This document shows, in pieces, positions 1 to 5,489 of a stretch of DNA of 5,489 bases. How positions within the stretch are numbered: position 1 is the first letter of the stretch; each line of letters starts with the position of its first letter. The notes beneath the pieces are model-generated. The model ran no database searches. It was not told where the DNA came from and worked only from the letters and a program-made list of their open reading frames with translations. Source of the stretch: CAYVDH01 sp964450355 (lineage in GTDB: Bacteria; Bacteroidota; Bacteroidia; NS11-12g; UBA955); NCBI GenBank assembly GCA_964450355.1, contig CAYVDH010000210.1:1-5489 (forward strand), in the 5' to 3' direction. A program made the position numbers and the translations under genes.

Positions 1-14
1 GATTTTATTCTATG

Positions 15-38
15 TCCGCCTTTGGTGGAGCCTTTTTT
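15..38 (+). terminator. Rho-independent terminator of a plus-strand gene left of the window
   Basis: A short hairpin, TCCGCC (15-20), loop TTT, GGTGGA (24-29), has one G-T wobble in the stem and is followed after GCC by six T (33-38) and further T-rich sequence. The T run is on the plus strand, so it would end transcription of a plus-strand gene located before base 1. No part of that gene can be identified here. Confidence 0.6.
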
Positions 39-78
39 ATTTTATTCATGAATATGATTTAACATTATTGCATTCATT

Positions 79-127
79 AGCTCGCAAGCTCGGTTCATAA
101 CTAAACCTAATGCGGAATCTGGGTTTA
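79..127. repeat. Short dyad region, possible remnant of an intergenic repeat
   Basis: This non-coding stretch contains a small inverted repeat, AGCT-CGCA-AGCT (79-90), and a second one with arms TAAACC (102-107) and GGTTTA (122-127) around a 14-base loop. It is somewhat richer in G and C than the AT-rich sequence around it. The string GCAAGCTCGG (84-93) resembles GCAAAGCACGG in the GC-rich island at 231-302, so the two could be parts of one decayed element. No reading frame or tRNA fold is evident. The function is unknown. Confidence 0.25.
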
Positions 128-230
128 AAATCTATAAAACTTTAACTAATATTTATTGTTTAAAAGCCTATAATTTTAAATTATAAGAAATGTGTAATAA
201 ATATGACATAGATAAAATTGTCTATTACTC

Positions 231-302
231 AGGCGACAGCGCAGCCCGAGAGTGCAAAGCACGGTAGCGAAGCGGACCCAAAAGGGCGAGGAAATGCTGC
301 CC
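231..302. repeat. GC-rich structured intergenic island, candidate dispersed repeat
   Basis: Bases 231-300 are 44/70 G+C (about 63%), while the flanking bases are strongly AT-rich. The island contains hairpins GTGC-AAA-GCAC (252-262) and CCC-AAAA-GGG (277-286). Its two ends can pair through CAGC (237-240) with GCTG (296-299), so it could fold as a closed unit. It has the purine-rich look of short palindromic intergenic repeats scattered through some Bacteroidota genomes, but that is an impression and not a database match. It lies downstream of the glnN terminator, so it is probably not part of the glnN transcript. A small structured RNA is the alternative; no clear promoter for one was found. 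Confidence 0.45.
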
Positions 303-337
303 AATAAATAAAAAAATAAATGGCAATTAGAACCCAT

Positions 338-364
338 AAAAAAAGGCCAAACTGTATTGACCTT
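338..364 (-). terminator. Rho-independent terminator of the glutamine synthetase gene
   Basis: Read on the minus strand, AAGGTCAA (364-357), a six-base loop and TTGGCCTT (350-343) form an 8-bp stem with one G-T wobble. The run of seven T (344-338) begins in the last two stem bases. The stem starts 24 bases after the glnN stop codon, the expected place. It shows that glnN is the last, and probably only, gene of its transcript. Confidence 0.8.
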
Positions 365-388
365 CTTTTTCATTTTTATCGGTTACAA

Positions 389-2551
389 TTATTTTAAAAA
401 TAACAAATCACTGTACTTAGGTAATTTCCAAGCATCGTTATCTATTAATTCTTCTATTTTATCTGCACTTTCACGTATTTTATCAAAATATATTTTCACT
501 TTATCACAATACGCTTTTGCTTTTTTATCTACATGTGCCATGTTGTTTGCTTTTTTCCTCTCTTCAGTCATTTTTGCGTTGTTTTCCCAAATGGCATTGA
601 TGTGGATGGACAATTCTTTAGCTATTTCATTTAAGGCTTTGGTCGTGTTTTTAGCGTGTCCAATTCTTGATAATCCTTCGATGGTTTCAATCAAATGTTT
701 TTGGTATTGCACAGCCGATGGTATCACATAATTTTTAGCTAATTCACCAAGAATTCTGCCTTCAATTTGAATTTTTAATAAATAGTTTTCAAATTTAATT
801 TCGGTTCTTGCTTCCAATTCTTTTGAAGTGAAAATGCCATTGTTGATGAATAAATCGTGTGATTTTTTCGATTTGTATGCATCTAAAGCATAAGGAGTAG
901 TTTTGATGTTGCTCAAACCTCTTTTAGCTGCTTCTTTCACCCATTCTTCGCCATATCCATTGCCTTCAAATAATATTTTTCTTGATTCTTTTGAATACGC
1001 TTTTAATACTTTTTCAATCGCTTCAATTTTGTTCACTTTCTTTTTCATCAAAGCATCAACTTCATTTTTAAAGTTTACTAATTGGTTAGCCACTATGCTA
1101 TTTAATACAATGATGGCATTGGCGCAATGATCGCCTGAACCAACAGCTCTGAATTCGAATTTATTTCCAGTAAAAGCAAATGGTGACGTTCTGTTTCTGT
1201 CTGTATTGTCTAATAATATTTCTGGAATACGATACACATTGATGGATTTTTCGCTAACTCTTCCTGGTTTAGCCGATGTTTTTGCTCCTTCAAATTTATT
1301 TAAAACCTCAGTTAGTGTTGAACCAATAAAAATTGACATGATGGCTGGTGGGGCTTCGTTGGCTCCTAATCTGTGATCGTTGGCAGCTGTGGCAATACTT
1401 GCTCTCAATAAATCGGCATGATCGTGTACCGCTTTGATGGTATTGATAAAAAAGGTCAAAAACTGAATGTTATCTGAAGGACTGTGACCTGGTGATAAAA
1501 GGTTTACACCTGTATCTGTTACCATAGACCAGTTGTTGTGTTTTCCTGAACCATTGACTCCTTTAAATGGTTTCTCGTGCCACAATACTTTTAAATTGTG
1601 TTTGCTTGCAATGTTTTGCATGACATCCATTAACAATGAATTGTGATCGATGGCGATATCAGCCTCTTCAAACATGGGAGCACATTCGTACTGTCCAGGT
1701 GCTACTTCATTGTGACGAGTTTTTAGAGGAATACCTAATTTTAGAGCTTCTTTTTCAAATTCAGTCATGTAATTATACACTCTATCAGGAATGCTTCCAA
1801 AATAGTGGTCTTCTAATTGTTGCCCTTTGGCTGGCATGTTGCCTATCAATGTTCTTCCTGCAAATACGAGGTCAGGACGTGCATTGTATAAATCCGCATC
1901 CACTAAGAAATACTCTTGTTCAATACCAAGAGAAACTTTGGTATTGCTTACTTTCGGGTCGAAATACTGACAAACATCGGTAGCTATTTTGGTCAAAAAA
2001 TTTGTTGATTTAATCAATGGCGCTTTGTAATCTAAAGCTTCGCCAGTATAGGCAACAAAAATGGTAGGAATACACAATGTTTTACCACTTGATTTTTCCA
2101 TGATGAATGCTGGAGAGGATGGATCCCAAGCGCTGTAACCTCTTGCTTCGAATGTGTTTCTTATGCCTCCATTTGGAAAACTGCTGGCATCTGGCTCTTG
2201 TTGAACCAAGGTTTTTCCAGAAAATTTTTCAATTCCAGTATCTAAACCTGTAGGTTCAAAAAAGGCATCGTGTTTTTCTGCTGTTGAACCTCTTAATGGC
2301 TGAAACCAGTGTGTGTAATGAGTTGCACCTTTAGACATCGCCCAATTTTTCATCCCTTCAGCTATTTGATCTGCCATTTTGATGTCCATTTGTTTGCCAG
2401 TATTGCGTGATTCATTCACTGCTTTAATGGCTTCCTTGCTTACAAATTCGGCCATCGCTTGTGGTCCAAAAATGTTTTCTCCAAAATACTCTGTAATTTG
2501 TTTAGTTTTTTTTCCCATTTCTTCTTTGATTATTGATTTAGAATTTGACAT
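389..2551 (-). CDS. glnN: Glutamine synthetase type III (GSIII)
   Basis: This gene encodes a cytoplasmic glutamate-ammonia ligase (glutamate + NH3 + ATP to glutamine + ADP + phosphate), the main entry of ammonium into amino-acid metabolism. At 720 residues it has the normal length of type III enzymes, which are much longer than type I (about 470). Visible type III motifs are HWFQPLRG (81-88), EKHDAFFEP (92-100), the metal-binding strand GIEQEYFLVD (209-218), HNEVAPGQYE (280-289), the nucleotide-site loop VNGSGKHNNWS (332-342), NDHRLGANEAPP (391-402) and NRTSPFAFTGNKFEFR (453-468). The C-terminal 200 residues are charged and largely helical, as is usual for the family. The ATG at 2551 gives the expected N-terminus; a second Met at residue 12 is possible but not needed. 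There is no Shine-Dalgarno, only an A/T-rich leader, as is typical of Bacteroidota. A palindrome and a tandem repeat just upstream are candidate control sites. The gene is intact and monocistronic, with a terminator after it. Confidence 0.97.
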   Translation of the reverse strand: MSNSKSIIKEEMGKKTKQITEYFGENIFGPQAMAEFVSKEAIKAVNESRNTGKQMDIKMADQIAEGMKNWAMSKGATHYTHWFQPLRGSTAEKHDAFFEPTGLDTGIEKFSGKTLVQQEPDASSFPNGGIRNTFEARGYSAWDPSSPAFIMEKSSGKTLCIPTIFVAYTGEALDYKAPLIKSTNFLTKIATDVCQYFDPKVSNTKVSLGIEQEYFLVDADLYNARPDLVFAGRTLIGNMPAKGQQLEDHYFGSIPDRVYNYMTEFEKEALKLGIPLKTRHNEVAPGQYECAPMFEEADIAIDHNSLLMDVMQNIASKHNLKVLWHEKPFKGVNGSGKHNNWSMVTDTGVNLLSPGHSPSDNIQFLTFFINTIKAVHDHADLLRASIATAANDHRLGANEAPPAIMSIFIGSTLTEVLNKFEGAKTSAKPGRVSEKSINVYRIPEILLDNTDRNRTSPFAFTGNKFEFRAVGSGDHCANAIIVLNSIVANQLVNFKNEVDALMKKKVNKIEAIEKVLKAYSKESRKILFEGNGYGEEWVKEAAKRGLSNIKTTPYALDAYKSKKSHDLFINNGIFTSKELEARTEIKFENYLLKIQIEGRILGELAKNYVIPSAVQYQKHLIETIEGLSRIGHAKNTTKALNEIAKELSIHINAIWENNAKMTEERKKANNMAHVDKKAKAYCDKVKIYFDKIRESADKIEELIDNDAWKLPKYSDLLFLK

Positions 2552-2558
2552 ATTTTAT

Positions 2559-2573
2559 TTGATTGCAAATCAA
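2559..2573. promoter_or_regulatory. Palindrome just upstream of the glnN start, candidate operator
   Basis: TTGATT-GCA-AATCAA is a perfect 6-bp inverted repeat with a 3-base centre. It ends 7 bases before the glnN ATG, so it covers the ribosome-binding region of the glnN mRNA. It could be a dimer-binding DNA site or a weak mRNA hairpin (only one G-C pair per arm). Short AT-rich palindromes arise easily by chance here, so the role is inferred from position only. Confidence 0.35.
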
Positions 2574-2593
2574 GTTAAGAAAAAGTTAAGAAA
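2572..2593. repeat. Exact 11-bp tandem repeat, AAGTTAAGAAA x2, in the divergent gap
   Basis: Two perfect copies of AAGTTAAGAAA stand head to tail (2572-2582 and 2583-2593), a period close to one turn of the DNA helix, so a protein binding both copies would meet them on the same face. The first copy overlaps the neighbouring palindrome by two bases. The repeat lies in the probable promoter/leader region of glnN (as TTTCTTAACTT on its strand) and upstream of the other gene's promoter. Candidate regulator site; slippage duplication without function is the alternative. Confidence 0.45.
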
Positions 2594-2609
2594 AAATAGT
2601 ATGATACAT

Positions 2610-2643
2610 TTTGGTATTAAATTATTATTATTTTGTAGTTTTG
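2610..2643 (+). promoter_or_regulatory. Bacteroidota-type promoter for the Fic-like gene
   Basis: TAGTTTTG (2636-2643) matches the Bacteroidota -7 consensus TAnnTTTG exactly. TTTG at 2610-2613 serves as the -33 box, with a 22-base spacer, within the accepted range. Transcription would start near 2650, giving a leader of about 34 bases before the ATG at 2684. No equally good match was found for glnN on the opposite strand. Confidence 0.6.
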
Positions 2644-2683
2644 TGTCGATAAATTTAAATAAAATATACACAACATTAAAAAA

Positions 2684-3691
2684 ATGAAAAATAATCATGA
2701 AATAAAAATTATTGAAACTCCAGTCATTTTAAAGCAGTGTATTGATACTTGGAAATCAATTTCACTTTTGAATGGTTTTTTAATTTCCTCGAACAAAATT
2801 TATCTATTATGTCGTAAAAGTTTAAAATTAGCACAAGTTAAAAGCGATATTGAATTGGATGGATATTCTATTTCCTATCAAAGGCTATTTGAATTTCAAA
2901 ACTCAAATTTTAAATTGAATGACAACGTTTTAAATTCTGTATTTTTAAATCAAAACAAAGAACTAACTAATAAGGAGTTAAATCACTTAAGCATTTGTCC
3001 ACTTTTTAATCAAAACTACAATGAGCTCGAATTATTGAAAAAAGAATTCAATCCTACTTTGGAAATTAAAACCATTCATGTTGCAAATATGAATAAAATC
3101 AAACAATGGAATAGTTCTATTTACAACGAATATGATTGTGATTCAATGTTGTATGCTTCCTCACTTTTTGCTCAATTATTGGTGATTCAACCTTATTCGA
3201 AATTAAATCATTTTGCAGGCATTAAATTTTTAAATCAGTGGCTAGTTCAATTAGGTCATTGCCAAGCTGACATCCTACCAATTGGCTATTTCTTTCAAAA
3301 AAACAATAAACAATTGATGGACTTACTGAAGGAAGTTAAACACCATGGGTTTTCACAAGAACTGACTTTGCAAGTATTGAAAATCATTGAAAAATCAGCT
3401 GAAGTGTTGTTGAACCAACTCATTGAACTAAATCAATTGTATGAATTTTATTGGGAATTATTAAGCAAGTATAACCTATACAAAATGAACCATGTTGGAT
3501 TATTAAATGCCATCATAGAACAACCTTATTTGCGAATTAAAGACATCATTAGACACACCAATTGTCATAGGCACAGTGCTTCAGCATATTTATTTCATTT
3601 AGAAAAAATGGGGGTAATCATTTTACAAAAAGACAGCAAAGAAAAAGTTTATTTTAACAAAAAATTATTTGATTGTTATATCCAATTTTAG
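2684..3691 (+). CDS. Degenerate Fic-family protein with C-terminal winged helix (probable pseudoenzyme)
   Basis: The order of parts matches Fic proteins of the Fic_N/Fic/winged-helix type. Residues 17-72 resemble the N-terminal region: KSDIELDG (53-60) stands where the SSxIEG inhibitory-helix motif is expected, keeping Glu57. Residues about 150-255 follow the Fic core: LYASSLFAQLLVIQPY (156-171) parallels LxxAxxHxQFExIHPF, and DILPIGYFFQKNNKQLMDLL (196-215) parallels the segment after the active site. Residues about 267-330 form a winged helix (HVGLLNAIIEQP, IKDIIRHTN, SASAYLFHLEKMG, then a VIILQKDSKEKVYF wing). The catalytic motif HPFxDGNGRxxR reads QPYSKLNHFAGI (169-180): His is Gln, both Arg are lost (Phe, Ile), and only Pro, Asn and one Gly remain. 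AMP transfer is therefore unlikely. The frame is open and long, so it appears to be a maintained gene, perhaps acting as a DNA-binding regulator. No signal peptide or membrane segment is seen. The start follows an A-rich leader. The family assignment is by eye from motif spacing; a generic winged-helix protein is the fallback. Confidence 0.7.
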   Translation: MKNNHEIKIIETPVILKQCIDTWKSISLLNGFLISSNKIYLLCRKSLKLAQVKSDIELDGYSISYQRLFEFQNSNFKLNDNVLNSVFLNQNKELTNKELNHLSICPLFNQNYNELELLKKEFNPTLEIKTIHVANMNKIKQWNSSIYNEYDCDSMLYASSLFAQLLVIQPYSKLNHFAGIKFLNQWLVQLGHCQADILPIGYFFQKNNKQLMDLLKEVKHHGFSQELTLQVLKIIEKSAEVLLNQLIELNQLYEFYWELLSKYNLYKMNHVGLLNAIIEQPYLRIKDIIRHTNCHRHSASAYLFHLEKMGVIILQKDSKEKVYFNKKLFDCYIQF

Positions 3692-3699
3692 ATATGCAG

Positions 3700-5489
3700 T
3701 TATTTAATTAAATGGACGACTCCATTGTATGATTCTTCTATACTACAGGTCTTAATTTTGATTAAGTAATAATAAACCCCTCCAGGGTAATTTTCACCTG
3801 TCCAAGGTGTGTTTTCTCCTTTATATACTTCAATTCCCCATCGATTAAATACTTGAAGTTCGTACAAATAATTAGGATTCCATTCGGGGTACACATCATT
3901 TAATCCATCACCATTGGGGGTAAATACATTGTACAACTTAAATTCAATGTTACTAGGTCTTTTATTTGTACTTACTTCTTCCTGATAAAGACAATTATTG
4001 GAATTAAGACCTTCTATTTTAAACCAACCATCTTTATTGATGTAAAGCGAATTTCCTTTGAATTGATTAGGCACTTGATTTGGATCGGAACTCCAATAAA
4101 TGCTATTATAAATCCCTTGGACAAAAACTTTCCCACTGTATTTCATGGTTTTTATGTCACAAATTAAGCTATCAGTTAATAACTCGATTTTAGTTGTATC
4201 GTATTGAACTAACATGGTATCATAGGCAATGCAGTTAATCCTTTGTAATTTTAACCAATACATCCCTGGAGAATTCACTTTTATAAAAGAATCTTTTGAA
4301 CCATTTGACCATTCGTAATTGGATAAGCTGTAAAATGTATCAGGGCTAATGGTTAATTTTTCGTTTCTACATAACAATGTATCTTTGGGCAAATTGAAAT
4401 AAATTTTATCGTAAATGGTGATGGTTTTAAAAATGGTATCAGCGCAATTTCCATTAGAAGCAATTAATTTGACAGTATAATTACCAATTTTGGGATAAGT
4501 ATAAGTTCCAATTTGTAAATTAGAGGTATCGTTATTGACCGAAGAATCGCCAAAATCCCAATAGAATTTTGTAGCATTTTGGCTTGTGTTGTTGAATATT
4601 ACTCTTTTATCACAATTGATATCTGGAGTGGTAAATGCTGAAGTGGTCTCAAAAACACAGTTTTGTACGTTGAATTGGTAATCTCTTTGAGTGAAACCAA
4701 TCAATTTACCTTTTCTGTATTCCCTAACAACAATGCCTACTACAAATTGTCCTTGAATTGTAGGAGTAATTTTTAACAATCCTGTATTTCTATTGATGCT
4801 GACGTTTGGACTAGAGTTAATAGCATCAAAAAAAGTGTAAGAGCCAGAAAATACTACTTGACTGAAAGGTGGTGGTTCAAAATTATTAAAAATAGGTCGA
4901 GGATCATTGGTATTACCGCCTGTATATGGATGAAAAAAATCATAAACTAAACTATCACCATCTTCATCTGTTGCCGAATGATCAAATATCAAAGGTGCAT
5001 TGGTGCATAGAAAATTAGCTGGTAAATTTTTGAAATATGCGCTATTATTGATACCAATTGAATCAAAATCATTGATTACAGTCCATAAATTTTCTCCAGT
5101 ACTTTCAGGATTTACTAGATTAAGAATGGTATTGTTTCTACAACACCTTTGAAAAGACAAAATATAACCTCCATCGCGTTTGGGTAAAGTTATTATTGTA
5201 TCGTATTCATATGCATCAACACAGGCATTTGGAGAAATTTTAATGCAATTGTAGTTTGTTTTTGATACCCTGATTGGATTTTTTCTTTTAATTTCAAAAC
5301 ACAAGGAATTTAACAAACTATCGTTTTTTTTTGAAAAAACACCAATCCTTGCAGTGATGTCTTGAGCAATGGCACCGGGTAGTCCATTGACACAATCAAT
5401 GTATAATTTTAAAACCACTCTGAATTTGTTATTGCCTTTGTATGAATAATTTAACTCTCCACCAACGATGTGAGTAGCTTGTGCATTTA
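3700..5489 (-). CDS. Secreted T9SS type B protein with PKD domain and gliding-motility C-terminal domain (5' end outside window)
   Basis: The reading frame stays open through the right edge, so the gene is partial. The 595 complete codons seen begin NAQA-THIVGGELNY, which is how the mature N-terminus of this Bacteroidota family looks directly after signal-peptide cleavage; only the signal peptide and start codon should be missing. A GTG at 5418 is an internal valine, not the start. Numbering from the edge: THIVGGEL (5-12), the family segment FQRCCRNNTILNLVNP (112-127), a DEDGDSL calcium-type motif (174-180), a PKD domain with WDFGD (310-314) and GNYTVKLIA (335-343), an Ig-like stretch with many Cys, and the C-terminal domain NVFTPNGDGLNDV (520-532), NRWG (548-551), GVYYYLIK (570-577). 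That last domain is the type B T9SS sorting signal, which normally needs a PorP/SprF-like partner, so the product should be exported and surface-attached or released. Its ligand is unknown. The stop lies 8 bp from the convergent gene's stop. Confidence 0.93.
   Translation of the reverse strand, partial: NAQATHIVGGELNYSYKGNNKFRVVLKLYIDCVNGLPGAIAQDITARIGVFSKKNDSLLNSLCFEIKRKNPIRVSKTNYNCIKISPNACVDAYEYDTIITLPKRDGGYILSFQRCCRNNTILNLVNPESTGENLWTVINDFDSIGINNSAYFKNLPANFLCTNAPLIFDHSATDEDGDSLVYDFFHPYTGGNTNDPRPIFNNFEPPPFSQVVFSGSYTFFDAINSSPNVSINRNTGLLKITPTIQGQFVVGIVVREYRKGKLIGFTQRDYQFNVQNCVFETTSAFTTPDINCDKRVIFNNTSQNATKFYWDFGDSSVNNDTSNLQIGTYTYPKIGNYTVKLIASNGNCADTIFKTITIYDKIYFNLPKDTLLCRNEKLTISPDTFYSLSNYEWSNGSKDSFIKVNSPGMYWLKLQRINCIAYDTMLVQYDTTKIELLTDSLICDIKTMKYSGKVFVQGIYNSIYWSSDPNQVPNQFKGNSLYINKDGWFKIEGLNSNNCLYQEEVSTNKRPSNIEFKLYNVFTPNGDGLNDVYPEWNPNYLYELQVFNRWGIEVYKGENTPWTGENYPGGVYYYLIKIKTCSIEESYNGVVHLIK

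Noticed and set aside
79..127. Possible tRNA remnant because of a GGTTCATAAC string that looks like a T-loop
   Set aside because: There is no acceptor stem, anticodon arm or D arm in proper spacing.
176..373. 65-codon open frame on the minus strand downstream of glnN
   Set aside because: It begins inside the glnN leader-to-terminator stretch, runs through the terminator hairpin and the GC-rich island, has no promoter, and its product has no family-like features.
357..731. 124-codon open frame on the plus strand opposite the 3' end of glnN
   Set aside because: It is antisense to well-conserved glnN coding sequence, and the hydrophobic, Ser/Phe-rich product is what the complement of Lys/Glu-rich codons gives.
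1636..1983. 115-codon open frame on the plus strand inside glnN
   Set aside because: It lies opposite the conserved core motifs of glutamine synthetase; it has no promoter and no recognisable domain.
2566..2573. Possible glnN -7 box (TTGATTTG on the minus strand)
   Set aside because: It has a mismatch to TAnnTTTG, would leave a leader of under ten bases, and sits inside the palindrome; too weak to call.
2379..2687. 102-codon open frame on the plus strand running across the glnN start into the divergent gap
   Set aside because: The first half is antisense to glnN, the rest reads through the tandem repeat and the promoter, and it ends overlapping the Fic-like start codon. It is a shadow frame.
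3711..3726. Hairpin AATGGA-CGAC-TCCATT near the convergent stops
   Set aside because: The stem is perfect but short, lies inside the last codons of the T9SS gene, and no T run follows on either strand, so it is not called as a terminator.

Overview
The window looks like an AT-rich Bacteroidota chromosome. Three things support this: a type III glutamine synthetase of the Bacteroides kind, a secreted protein with a gliding-motility/type IX secretion (T9SS) type B C-terminal domain, and a promoter matching the Bacteroidota TTTG/TAnnTTTG consensus with no Shine-Dalgarno sequences. The genus cannot be told from the sequence.

Layout. Bases 1-388 hold no convincing gene. They contain the terminator of a plus-strand gene lying before the window (15-38), a short dyad region (79-127), a GC-rich structured island that stands out from its surroundings (231-302), and the terminator of glnN (338-364). 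Bases 389-2551 (minus) are an intact glnN-type glutamine synthetase III. The 132-bp divergent gap 2552-2683 carries a palindrome and an exact 11-bp tandem repeat on the glnN side, and a good Bacteroidota promoter on the other side. Bases 2684-3691 (plus) encode a 335-residue protein that I read as a degenerate Fic-family protein: the Fic N-terminal region, the Fic core and the C-terminal winged helix are recognisable, but the catalytic HPFxDGNGRxxR motif is destroyed. Only 8 bp separate it from the convergent gene at 3700 to the right edge (minus), a large secreted T9SS type B protein missing only its signal peptide and start codon.

How the genes may work together. glnN assimilates ammonium and appears to be transcribed alone, since it has its own terminator. 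The Fic-like/winged-helix protein is divergently transcribed from it and retains a probable DNA-binding domain, so it could act as a regulator of itself and/or glnN through the repeats in the shared gap; this is inference. The T9SS protein looks unrelated to the other two. The most unusual items are the Fic pseudoenzyme and the GC-rich island. I see no strong evidence for a completely new multi-gene system.
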